Origin: Chromatiaceae bacterium
Lineage (GTDB): Bacteria; Pseudomonadota; Gammaproteobacteria; Chromatiales; Chromatiaceae
DNA: 32,351 nucleotides
Assembly: GCA_003562815.1 (NCBI GenBank)
Contig: PWTO01000276.1
Span: forward strand, 1-32,351
Direction: 5' to 3'
The notes beneath the pieces are model-generated. The model had not been told where the DNA came from and did not search any database. It saw nothing but the letters and a program-made list of their open reading frames with translations. A program made the position numbers and the translations under genes. Each line of letters begins with the position of its first letter. Position 1 is the first letter of the stretch. Below are positions 1-8,966 of the stretch, in pieces.

Positions 1-189
1 GTGACGGTGCCCGAGGGCCAGTATTTCGTCATGGGCGATAACCGCGATAACAGTAACGATGGGCGCTGCTGGGGCTTCGTACCCGAGGCCAACCTGGTCG
101 GCAAGGCGTTCGCGATCTGGATGAGCTGGGATGGGCGTCGCGACGGTCTGCCAATCGCGTTCGAGCGCATTGGCGATGTCATCCATTGA
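1..189 (+). CDS. lepB: Signal peptidase I, C-terminal fragment (5' end outside window)
   Basis: Contains [11 protein letters not shown], matching the conserved signal peptidase I box GDNRDxSxDSR; followed directly by rnc and era, the usual lepB-rnc-era order. Confidence 0.9.
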   Translation: MTVPEGQYFVMGDNRDNSNDGRCWGFVPEANLVGKAFAIWMSWDGRRDGLPIAFERIGDVIH

Positions 190-236
190 ACCTGGGCCCA
201 CAAACCCGAGCCCAGCCCGAGCCCAGCGCAAACCGC

Positions 237-920
237 ATGACGACTGATCCCAAGCGCCTGGCAATGACGCTGCTCGGCCATCCGCCAGAATCGATGGCGT
301 TGATCGAGCAGGCCCTGACCCACCGCAGCGCTGGGCCGGTGAATAACGAGCGGCTCGAATTTCTGGGCGACGCCTTGCTCGGTTTCGTCATCGCCGAGGT
401 GCTGTTACAGCGCTTCCCCGGGGCCAGCGAAGGCGATCTGACCCGCCGCCGCGCGACCCTTGTCAATCGCGAGGCCCTCGCCAAGATCGCGCGCGCGCTC
501 AATCTCGGGGACTATCTGCGCCTGGATTCGGGCGCGTTGCGTTCCGGTGGCCATGCGCGCGATTCGGTGCTCTCGGATGCGCTGGAGGCACTGATTGGCG
601 CCATCTATCTGGATCAGGGCTTCGCGCGGGCGAAGCGGATGATCCTCGAGGTCTTCGCCGAGTCCTTGGTCGAGGTGGCCAATCAGGAGGCACGCAAGGA
701 TCCGAAGACCCAATTGCAGGAATGGCTGCAAGCGCGGCGGCGCGCCTTGCCTGAATACGAGGTGACTGACGTCACCGGAGAGCAGCATGCGCAATGCTTT
801 CGGGTACGCTGTCGCCTCCCCGACGATGGCCGTGAATGTCTCGGCGATGGCTCCAGCCGGCGCCGTGCCGAGCAGCAGTCGGCCGAGACCATGCTCGCCC
901 TGTTGAGCGAGGCCGATTGA
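237..920 (+). CDS. rnc: Ribonuclease III
   Basis: NERLEFLGDALLGFVIAEVL signature and a C-terminal dsRBD (DPKTQLQEWLQARRRALPEYEV). ATG at 237 preferred over the longer 186 start. Confidence 0.95.
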   Translation: MTTDPKRLAMTLLGHPPESMALIEQALTHRSAGPVNNERLEFLGDALLGFVIAEVLLQRFPGASEGDLTRRRATLVNREALAKIARALNLGDYLRLDSGALRSGGHARDSVLSDALEALIGAIYLDQGFARAKRMILEVFAESLVEVANQEARKDPKTQLQEWLQARRRALPEYEVTDVTGEQHAQCFRVRCRLPDDGRECLGDGSSRRRAEQQSAETMLALLSEAD

Positions 921-924
921 CCCT

Positions 925-1950
925 ATGAACCAGTCTCAGGACGATCAAGCAGCGGCCTGCGTCGCCGCCGCCAGTGCGCATCCCGGCGCCGATGCCGATG
1001 CCAACCCCAACGCTGGCCCCAACGCCGATCCTGGCAGCGGGCGCTGCGGCTATGTGGCGATCGTCGGCCGACCCAACGTCGGCAAGTCGACCCTGCTCAA
1101 CCGGCTGTTGGGGCAGAAACTGGCGATCACCTCGCACAAGCCGCAGACGACGCGCCACACCATCCTCGGGGTCTCGACCCTGGACGCAGGGCAGATCCTC
1201 TACGTCGATACACCAGGCCTGCATCGGCGCGGTGGCAATGCGCTCAACCGCTATCTGAATCGGGCCGCGCGCGCGATCCTGGCCGATGTCGATCTGGTGC
1301 TGCTGGTGGTCGAGGCGCTGCGCTTCACCGAGGAGGACGCGCTGGCGCTGACCGAGATCGTCAAAGCCGGCACGCCTACCCTGGTCGCCGTCAACAAGAC
1401 CGATCGCGTCGCCGACAAGACAGGCTTGCTACCCTTCCTGCAGTCGGTGTCGGAACGGCATGCGTTCGTCTCCATCGTGCCGGTCTCGGCGCTGAAGGGA
1501 CATCAGGTCGAGCGCCTGGAGGCGGAGATCCTGGCCGCGTTGCCGGCGGGCGAGCCGTTGTTCCCGCCCGATCAGCTCACCGATCGCTCGGAGCGCTTCC
1601 TCGCCGCCGAGCTGCTGCGCGAGCAGTTGATGCAGCGCTATGCTCAAGAGCTGCCCTATCGGACCACGGTCGAAATCGAGTCCTTCACCCTCGAGCAGAC
1701 CAAGGGGACGGATCGCGCCGAAGCACCCAGGGCACGCATCCATGCCGTGATCTGGGTGGAACGCGAGAGCCAGAAGGCGATTATCATTGGCCACCGTGGC
1801 GAGGCGCTGAAGGCGGCGGCGTCGCAGGCGCGCCTGGAGATGCAGAAGCTCTTCGGTCGGCGCGTGCATCTCGAGGTCTGGGTCAAGGTCAAGGACAGTT
1901 GGAGCAGCGACGAGGCGGCGCTCGCGAGCCTCGGTTACGGCGAATACTGA
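925..1950 (+). CDS. era: GTPase Era with low-complexity N-terminal extension
   Basis: GRPNVGKSTLLN (G1), DTPGLH (G3), NKTD (G4) and C-terminal KH domain (IIIGHRGEALKAAASQARLEMQKLF). Confidence 0.95.
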   Translation: MNQSQDDQAAACVAAASAHPGADADANPNAGPNADPGSGRCGYVAIVGRPNVGKSTLLNRLLGQKLAITSHKPQTTRHTILGVSTLDAGQILYVDTPGLHRRGGNALNRYLNRAARAILADVDLVLLVVEALRFTEEDALALTEIVKAGTPTLVAVNKTDRVADKTGLLPFLQSVSERHAFVSIVPVSALKGHQVERLEAEILAALPAGEPLFPPDQLTDRSERFLAAELLREQLMQRYAQELPYRTTVEIESFTLEQTKGTDRAEAPRARIHAVIWVERESQKAIIIGHRGEALKAAASQARLEMQKLFGRRVHLEVWVKVKDSWSSDEAALASLGYGEY

Positions 1951-1988
1951 GCGTCGCGCTCGGCGATGGTCGTCGGGTCGCCTACGCC

Positions 1989-2783
1989 ATGAGCGTGCTG
2001 GCACTCAAGCGCGGCTTTGTCCTGCACCGCCGCGATTATCGTAACAGCAGTCTACTGCTCGAGGTCTTCAGCGCAGAGACAGGTCGACTTGCCTGTCTCG
2101 CCAAGGGGGCGAAGGCGGCGCCCAAGGGGCGTGGCGCCTTGGCCTCGCTGCTGCAGCCCTTTCAGCCGCTCTGGCTGCATTGGGTGGGGCGCGGCGAGGT
2201 CAAGACCCTAACCCGTGCCGAGGCCGCCGGCGCTGCGATCGCGCTCAGCGGTGAGCGCCTCTACTGCGGCTTCTACCTGAACGAGCTGCTGATGCGCTTG
2301 CTTGCGCGCGACGATCCCCAGGAGCCGCTGTTCGTGTTCTATCAGCAGGCGTTGGTGGATCTGGCGACCGAGGCGGTGGACGCGGTGCTGCGGCGTTTCG
2401 AGCTGCGCCTGCTCGAAGAGCTTGGCTACGCGTTCGATCCACGCCGGGATCGCCACGGTACGCCGATCGATCCGCGTCGATGCTATGGTTACAGCCCCAA
2501 CGAGGGGCTGGAGCCGATGCCGGACGTGGATCTGGCCCCTTTGCTTGACCCGAGGCTTGATCCGAGGTTGGCGCCCACGCCAGAGGCTGCGGTTGCTGCC
2601 GACCCCAACCTCGCTCCAGTGGCGCTGGTCAGCGGCGCCACGTTGCAACGGTTGGCTGCGGGAGCCGCGTTGTCGCCGCGCGAGACCCGCGCAGCGCGCG
2701 ACCTGATGCGCGCCGCGCTCGCCCCCCATCTTGGGCCCAAGCCGTTGCGCAGCCGCGAACTGTTTCGCCGGCGATCAGTCTGA
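1989..2783 (+). CDS. recO: DNA repair protein RecO
   Basis: [42 protein letters not shown] is RecO N-terminal OB-fold-like; position between era and pdxJ is classic. Confidence 0.92.
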   Translation: MSVLALKRGFVLHRRDYRNSSLLLEVFSAETGRLACLAKGAKAAPKGRGALASLLQPFQPLWLHWVGRGEVKTLTRAEAAGAAIALSGERLYCGFYLNELLMRLLARDDPQEPLFVFYQQALVDLATEAVDAVLRRFELRLLEELGYAFDPRRDRHGTPIDPRRCYGYSPNEGLEPMPDVDLAPLLDPRLDPRLAPTPEAAVAADPNLAPVALVSGATLQRLAAGAALSPRETRAARDLMRAALAPHLGPKPLRSRELFRRRSV

Positions 2784-2832
2784 AGCCAGCTCGCCATCCG
2801 TCCGCATCGCTTTCTCAACCGCAGGAATCACC

Positions 2833-3600
2833 ATGTCAGAACCAACCGGGGCGCCGATCCGACTCGGCGTCAATATCGATCATATCGCCACCATTCGCGC
2901 CGCTCGCGGCACCCGTTACCCGGAGCCGATCCAGGCCGCGCTGGTCGCCGAGCAGGCCGGTGCCGATGCCATCACGCTGCATCTGCGCGAGGATCGGCGG
3001 CATATCCAGGATCGCGATGTGCATCTGCTGAAGGGCATTCTGCAGACGCGCATGAATCTGGAGATGGCGGCCACCCCGGAGATGGTCGAGATCGCTTGCG
3101 CCGTGCGGCCGAGCGACTGCTGCCTGGTGCCGGAGCGGCGCGAGGAGCTGACCACCGAGGGCGGACTCGATGTCGCTGGCCATATCGACATGCTCAAAGA
3201 GCAGACCGCGCGGCTCACCGACGCCGGCGTGCGCGTGTCGCTGTTCATCGACGCCGAGGCGGCGCAGCTGGAGGCCGCCGCCGAGATCGGCGCGCCGGTG
3301 GTCGAGATCCATACCGGCCGCTATGCCGACGCCCGCTCGCTGGCGGCGCGCACCGAGGAACTGCAGCGCATCGCCGAGGCGGTGGCGCGGGGACACGCGC
3401 TTGGCCTGCAGGTCAATGCCGGGCATGGGCTCGATTACCCGACTGTCGAGGCGATCGCGGCCTTGCCGGGCGTGCGTGAACTCAACATCGGTCATGCCAT
3501 CGTTGCGCGCGCGCTGTTCTCGGGGCTCGAGCGCGCGGTGGCAGAGATGAAACGTCTGATGGTGCAGGCCGCGCTCTTGGGTCAGCACGCGCGCACTTGA
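2833..3600 (+). CDS. pdxJ: Pyridoxine 5'-phosphate synthase
   Basis: [53 protein letters not shown] and HTGRYAD; conserved order recO-pdxJ. Confidence 0.96.
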   Translation: MSEPTGAPIRLGVNIDHIATIRAARGTRYPEPIQAALVAEQAGADAITLHLREDRRHIQDRDVHLLKGILQTRMNLEMAATPEMVEIACAVRPSDCCLVPERREELTTEGGLDVAGHIDMLKEQTARLTDAGVRVSLFIDAEAAQLEAAAEIGAPVVEIHTGRYADARSLAARTEELQRIAEAVARGHALGLQVNAGHGLDYPTVEAIAALPGVRELNIGHAIVARALFSGLERAVAEMKRLMVQAALLGQHART

Positions 3601-3740
3601 GTCGCCTGGACGGTCTTGATATCGGTGTCCGACCCCCATGGTTTCGTCGCTGTCATCGAACCAGGGTGGAAAAGGAACGCCGTTTGCTTCATGTTCTGGG
3701 ACATCCTCCGAGACATCCCGCAACCCAAGGTTTTTCGATC

Positions 3741-5336
3741 ATGACTACCACCGCAGAGTCGGCAACCCCGAGGCGCCCGGTCGTCCTGGTCATCCTCGAT
3801 GGCTTCGGCATCAACCCAAGTAAGCTCCACAATGCCATCGCCCAGGCGAGGACGCCACGGCTCGATGAATACTTCTTCCGGTATCCCTTCACGCAACTGA
3901 ACGCCTCAGGCAGTGGCGTGGGCCTGCCGACCGGACAGATGGGCAATTCCGAGGTCGGGCACATGACGCTCGGCAGCGGTAGCCTGCTGCGCCAAGACCT
4001 GGTGCTGATCGACGATGCGATCGCCGAGGGCCGTTTCTTCGAGAACGCGGCCTTGCTCGCGGCGGTCAACGCGGCCAAGGCCAAGGACCGACCTTTGCAG
4101 CTGCTCGGGCTGGTCTCCGAGGGCGGCGTACATAGCCACGTGCGCCACCTGCTGGCCCTGATCGAGCTGTGCCGGCGCGACGGCGTGACCCCATTGGTGC
4201 ACATGGTGACCGATGGGCGGGATACACCGCCGAAGTCGGTGCTCAACGGCCTCGGCGAGATCGAGGAGGCGCTCGACGGGGCGGGCGGGCGCATCGTCAC
4301 CGTCAGCGGGCGCTACTACGCGATGGATCGGGATCGGCGTTTCGACCGCACCGAACGTGCCTGGCGGGCCATCGCGCTTGGCAAGGGACGCAGCGCCCGA
4401 AGCGCACGCGCGGCGATCGATGCCGCCTATGCCGCAGGCGAGGGCGATGAATTCATCCATCCCAGCGTCATCGGCGATTGGCGGGGGCTCGAGGCCGACG
4501 ATCCAATGGTGCTGTTCAACTTCCGTAAGGATCGGCCCCGGCAGATCGCCGCCGCGCTCGCGCTCGACACCTTCGATGGCTTCGATCGGGGCCAGGCGCC
4601 GCGCGCTGCACTGACCTGCATGATGGTCTACGACAAGCGCTTTGGGCTCGCGCATGCGTTCGATCCCGAGGTGCCGGCGATCACCCTGAATCAGGTCGTC
4701 AGCGCCCAAGGGATCGAGCAGTTTCACTGCGCCGAGACCGAGAAGTATGCCCATGTCACCTTCTTCTTCAACGGTGGGCGCGAGGAGCCGGTCGCTGGCG
4801 AGGTGCATCGATTGATTCCGTCCCCGATGGTCAAGACCTATGACTTGAAGCCAGAGATGAGCGCGGTGCAGGTGGCCGATGCCGTCGTCGAGGCGATCGA
4901 GAGCGGGCGCTACGGCTTCATCGTCGTCAACTTCGCCAATGGCGATATGGTCGGCCATACCGGGTATATGGAGGCCGTGGTGCGGGCGGTCGAGGTGGTG
5001 GATCGGCAGGCCGGTCGCGTGCTGGACGCGGCCACGGCCAATGGGTATTCGGCGCTGCTGACGGCCGATCATGGCAATTGCGACATGATGCTGGACCCCG
5101 AGACGGACGCACCGCACACCCAGCATACGACCAATCCGGTGCCGTTGCTGGTGGTGGACAAGGAGCGTTGGGTGCTGCGACCGAGCGGAACCCTGGCCGA
5201 TGTCGCCCCAACGGTGCTTGAGCTGATGGGGCTGCCGGCCGCAGAGGCGATGTCCGGGCGCTCGCTGCTGTTCGAGGCCCTGGCGCCGCAGCCGAATGTC
5301 GCGCACGACCGGCTCGGGCTTGCGCGCACGGGCTAA
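3741..5336 (+). CDS. gpmI: 2,3-bisphosphoglycerate-independent phosphoglycerate mutase
   Basis: VVLVILDGFGIN, TGQMGNSEVGHMTLGSG, VNFANGDMVGHTG, LTADHGNCDMM motifs. Confidence 0.95.
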   Translation: MTTTAESATPRRPVVLVILDGFGINPSKLHNAIAQARTPRLDEYFFRYPFTQLNASGSGVGLPTGQMGNSEVGHMTLGSGSLLRQDLVLIDDAIAEGRFFENAALLAAVNAAKAKDRPLQLLGLVSEGGVHSHVRHLLALIELCRRDGVTPLVHMVTDGRDTPPKSVLNGLGEIEEALDGAGGRIVTVSGRYYAMDRDRRFDRTERAWRAIALGKGRSARSARAAIDAAYAAGEGDEFIHPSVIGDWRGLEADDPMVLFNFRKDRPRQIAAALALDTFDGFDRGQAPRAALTCMMVYDKRFGLAHAFDPEVPAITLNQVVSAQGIEQFHCAETEKYAHVTFFFNGGREEPVAGEVHRLIPSPMVKTYDLKPEMSAVQVADAVVEAIESGRYGFIVVNFANGDMVGHTGYMEAVVRAVEVVDRQAGRVLDAATANGYSALLTADHGNCDMMLDPETDAPHTQHTTNPVPLLVVDKERWVLRPSGTLADVAPTVLELMGLPAAEAMSGRSLLFEALAPQPNVAHDRLGLARTG

Positions 5337-5482
5337 GTTGCTTTCAATCGGCCCGGCCCTGGCTCCTGGCTGATCGGCGCCGCTCCTGCCCCAGTGTAGG
5401 GCGTCTGCCCGCCTGTATGCGCCAGGATGATGCAGATCGGCCGGATGCTGTTGTCGTTGATCTGGAGACCCTGAGACCGTCC

Positions 5483-6730
5483 ATGCCTTCGAAGACACTC
5501 ACCTTCGTATTCGCCGCCGAGCGCGGTACGCCCGCGCCACTGACCGAACATCGCTGTAAGGCCGCAGTGCCGGTGGCCGGCAAGTATCGCGTGATCGATT
5601 TCACGCTGGCCAACTGTCTGCACTCGGGGCTGCGCCAAGTGCTGGTGCTGACACAGTACAAATCGCACTCATTACACAAGCACCTGCGCGACGGCTGGTC
5701 ACTGTTCAACGCCGAGCTGGGCGAGTTCATCACCGCCGTACCGCCGCAGATGCGCTATCACAGCGATTGGTATCGCAATGCAATGGACGCGTTGCGTCAG
5801 AACCGCTACCTGATCGAGCGCAGCCCGTCGGATAGCGTGTTGCTGCTCGATGGCGGTCTGGTCTATCGCATGGACTATGCGGAGCTGATCCGCTTTCACC
5901 GCGAGCAGGGCGGGGGCATTAGCTGCCCGCTGCGCCAGGCCGGGCCCGGCACCGCCAGCGGTGGGATGGCGGTGGAGGTCGATGCCGAGGAGCGGATCAT
6001 CGCCATGCGGCCACCGCCGGAGGCAGGCGACACCTACCGCTCGACGATGGGCGTGGTCCTGATCGACAAGACCTTGCTGCTCGAACGGCTCGAGACCCTA
6101 GCCGAAGCCGGTGAGTCTGGAATGGAAGCGGGGATGGCAGCAGGCATGGAATCGAACGTGGATCTCGTGACCCAGCTCCTGACACCGTTTCTCGATGGCC
6201 GTGCGTTCACGCCGAGCCCGCCGGTCGCCTACGGCTTTGGCGGCGAGCGCGGGCGCGTCAGTCAGGATCGGTATTGGAGCGATCTCGGGTCCACCGACGC
6301 CTACTTTCGCGCCAACATGGATCTGCTCAAGGCCGACTCGCCCTTGGATCTCTACCAGGCCGACTGGCATATCCTGACCTATCAGGGGCAGTATCCGCCG
6401 GCGCGCACCGTGCCTGGACCCAATTCGGGGAACGAGGGCATCTTCGTCAACTCGATGCTGGCGGCCGGAACCGTGATCCGTGGCGGCGGCGTCAGCCATT
6501 CGGTGCTCTATCCGCGGGTGCAGGTCGAGGACAGCGCGATCGTCGACGAGGCGATTCTGTTCGAGGGTGTGCGAGTGGGGGCCAATGCGCGCATCAGGCG
6601 CTGTATTTGCGACAAGGAGGTGGTGATCCCGGCGGGAGCCGTGATCGGCGAGGATCGCCGCGCCGATGCCGAGCGCTTCGCAGTCTCCGACGAGGGCATC
6701 GTGGTGATCCGCAAGGGGCAGTCGCTCTGA
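5483..6730 (+). CDS. ADP-glucose pyrophosphorylase (GlgC)-like protein, probably catalytically impaired
   Basis: GlgC-like over full length (KAAVPVAGKYRVIDFTLANC, SHSLHKHLRDGWSLFNAELGEF, C-terminal beta-helix region with VIGEDRRADAERFAVSDEGIVVI) but key catalytic motifs are altered. Confidence 0.85.
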   Translation: MPSKTLTFVFAAERGTPAPLTEHRCKAAVPVAGKYRVIDFTLANCLHSGLRQVLVLTQYKSHSLHKHLRDGWSLFNAELGEFITAVPPQMRYHSDWYRNAMDALRQNRYLIERSPSDSVLLLDGGLVYRMDYAELIRFHREQGGGISCPLRQAGPGTASGGMAVEVDAEERIIAMRPPPEAGDTYRSTMGVVLIDKTLLLERLETLAEAGESGMEAGMAAGMESNVDLVTQLLTPFLDGRAFTPSPPVAYGFGGERGRVSQDRYWSDLGSTDAYFRANMDLLKADSPLDLYQADWHILTYQGQYPPARTVPGPNSGNEGIFVNSMLAAGTVIRGGGVSHSVLYPRVQVEDSAIVDEAILFEGVRVGANARIRRCICDKEVVIPAGAVIGEDRRADAERFAVSDEGIVVIRKGQSL

Positions 6731-6754
6731 GCCGCGTGCGCACGCGCGCAGATT

Positions 6755-7681
6755 TCAGAAGCGGCAGATGGTCTCGCCGCCGTGCTCGATCCAGCCGTGG
6801 ATCATCTTCTTGGTCGTCATGCCGCTGGCGCAGTGGCCGGTGCGATCGATGCAGATGAGCCCACCGCGACCCTGGACCTTACGGCTGAGATAGGCGAGGC
6901 CGTCATCGACCGCAGAGCGCGCATTACCGCCACAGAGTTCGATCAGGTCCGCGACCGTCTTGGCGAAGACAGTGCGCATGAAGTCTTCGCCGTAGCCGGT
7001 CGCGGAGACCGCGCAGCTGTCATTGTCGGCATAGACGCCAGCGCCGATGATCGGTGAATCACCGACGCGGCCCATGCGTTTGTTGACAATGCCGCCGGTT
7101 GAAGTGGCTGCGGCCAGATGGCCCTGGCGGTCGCGCGCGACAGCGCCGATGGTGCCGTATTTCTGATCTTCGCCCTCGTCGTCATGGTCGAGCGTCATCC
7201 GCCCGCGCAGGCGCGCCTGCTCCAGTTGCTTGATCCGATCGGGGGTGAAGAAGTAGTGATCAGGCGTCAAACGCACCTGGCAATGCTTGGCGAACTGCAG
7301 CGCGCCGTCGCCGATCAGCATCACATGCTCGCTGCCATCCATGATCAGCCGCGCCAACTGCACCGGGTTGGCGATGTTGCCGATGCCGGCGACAGCGCCG
7401 GCGGAGAGATCGCGTCCGTCCATGATCCCGGCATCCATCTCGACCTTGCCGTTCTCGTTCAGCACCGAGCCGCAGCCGGCATTGAAGAGCGGATCATCCT
7501 CGAGCTGCGAGGCGCAGCTCTCGACCGCCTCGACCGCGCTCGCGCCGCGTTCGAGGATGGCGCGCCCGTGCTCGAGGATCACACGGATGCTCTCGAGGTA
7601 GCGTACGGCGGTGCGCTCATCGGCGACGTTGTCGAGCGCGCCCGCGCCGCCGTGGATCATCAGGGAATAGGTATCGGTCAT
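6755..7681 (-). CDS. Isoaspartyl peptidase / L-asparaginase family (Ntn-hydrolase)
   Basis: IHGGAGAL N-terminus, YGTIGAVARD autoprocessing site, TSTGGIVNKRMGRVGDSPIIGAGVYADN. Confidence 0.9.
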   Translation of the reverse strand: MTDTYSLMIHGGAGALDNVADERTAVRYLESIRVILEHGRAILERGASAVEAVESCASQLEDDPLFNAGCGSVLNENGKVEMDAGIMDGRDLSAGAVAGIGNIANPVQLARLIMDGSEHVMLIGDGALQFAKHCQVRLTPDHYFFTPDRIKQLEQARLRGRMTLDHDDEGEDQKYGTIGAVARDRQGHLAAATSTGGIVNKRMGRVGDSPIIGAGVYADNDSCAVSATGYGEDFMRTVFAKTVADLIELCGGNARSAVDDGLAYLSRKVQGRGGLICIDRTGHCASGMTTKKMIHGWIEHGGETICRF

Positions 7682-7694
7682 CTGCTCTCTCTAC

Positions 7695-8852
7695 TCAGAG
7701 GCGCTGGCTGAGGGCTTGCGCCAGTGCCTGCTGTCGCTCGGGCGGGCCGGCGAGCAGCACCAGCAGCTTGCCCACCAGCACCGGCCCCCAATTGACCAGG
7801 ATAACCCCTTCGCCGGTGCTCGGGTCATACTCGATCCCCGTCAGGTCGATCTCCGCGAGCCTTCGATGTTGGGTCGGGAAGGCGCGCGCCAGCCACTGCT
7901 CGATCGCGAGTTTGTGCGCGATCTTGGTTGGGTAGGAGGCGCCATTCCAGCGCGGATTGCACTCGATCGCCAGGTACTCGAGGCCTTGATCGCGATGGAC
8001 CACGGCGACATCGAAGGCGAAGACCCCTTGCATGCCCTGCGCGACGAGCCAGTCGGCCATGGGCTCGACGACCGGCCAGGGTGGCGCCGGAACCGGATGG
8101 CGGTTGCCCTGATGAACACAGCCATCGAGGACCTGCTCGGTTGCCGCGACCCGCTCGGCGCGGCCATCGAGGGCTTCGTACTGGAGATTGAGGAAGCTGT
8201 CGGTAGGCACCTCGTCCTGGATCTGCACCGGCGTGTCGGGCGCGAAGGTCGCGATGGCGGCGCGCAGGGCCTCCTGATGCTCGCAGCGGTAGATGCCCAC
8301 ACCCGAGACCGAGACGGCGGCCTTGAGATAGCAGGGATAGGGCGCGACATGGAGATCGACATCCTTGATCCGCCCAGCCGCCTCGAAGCAGCGGGTGCGA
8401 GGCACCGGCACGCCGAGATCCTCGGCCAGGGCCATGAACTGATTCTTGGAGTTGATGTAATCCACGGCCCGATACCAGCGCTCATCCGGGCGTTTGCGCT
8501 GCTCGGCGGCGCCGAAGTAGAACACCGAGGGCGTATGCTCTGGATAGTCGGCGAGCCGGCCAGGATCGATGTTCCAGATGACCTCGCGGCTGTGGCTGAG
8601 GCCGATGCGCCGGTAATGGTCGCAGATGACCGGCCAGTGGGGCTTGAGATCCGGGTGGAGCTGGATCAGGTCACCGGGATCGCTGACACCGAGGGCGCGC
8701 CCGGAGTAGAGGTGATTGCCGAGCACCCCCTCTGCGGTACAGCCCATGATGTCGTGATTGAGAATCCTCGGCGCTCGCGCCGGTCCGATCATTCCGGCCA
8801 GGTCGGCATTCGAGAGTGGATGTCGAGCCGAGTCATTGATGCTTACACCCAT
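7695..8852 (-). CDS. ATP-grasp domain protein of unknown substrate
   Basis: Lys-containing YPCYLKAAVSVSGVGIYRC segment and C-terminal AIECNPRWNGASYPT (metal/ATP-binding E-x-N-P-R) typical of ATP-grasp ligases. Confidence 0.75.
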   Translation of the reverse strand: MGVSINDSARHPLSNADLAGMIGPARAPRILNHDIMGCTAEGVLGNHLYSGRALGVSDPGDLIQLHPDLKPHWPVICDHYRRIGLSHSREVIWNIDPGRLADYPEHTPSVFYFGAAEQRKRPDERWYRAVDYINSKNQFMALAEDLGVPVPRTRCFEAAGRIKDVDLHVAPYPCYLKAAVSVSGVGIYRCEHQEALRAAIATFAPDTPVQIQDEVPTDSFLNLQYEALDGRAERVAATEQVLDGCVHQGNRHPVPAPPWPVVEPMADWLVAQGMQGVFAFDVAVVHRDQGLEYLAIECNPRWNGASYPTKIAHKLAIEQWLARAFPTQHRRLAEIDLTGIEYDPSTGEGVILVNWGPVLVGKLLVLLAGPPERQQALAQALSQRL

Positions 8853-8966
8853 AACGTCCGTCCATCGAGTTGGTGGCGACTGAGAGACGTCGGGAGTCAG
8901 GCAAGTCCTAGGCCAATGTTCTCGATAGGTCGGTCGAGGCGTGCCGAGGGAAGGCTGTTGGCGCGC

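Noticed and set aside
3906-5498. 530-aa minus-strand ORF antisense to gpmI
   Set aside because: Shadow ORF of a clearly coding gpmI; composition (His/Arg/Gln-rich) typical of antisense translation.
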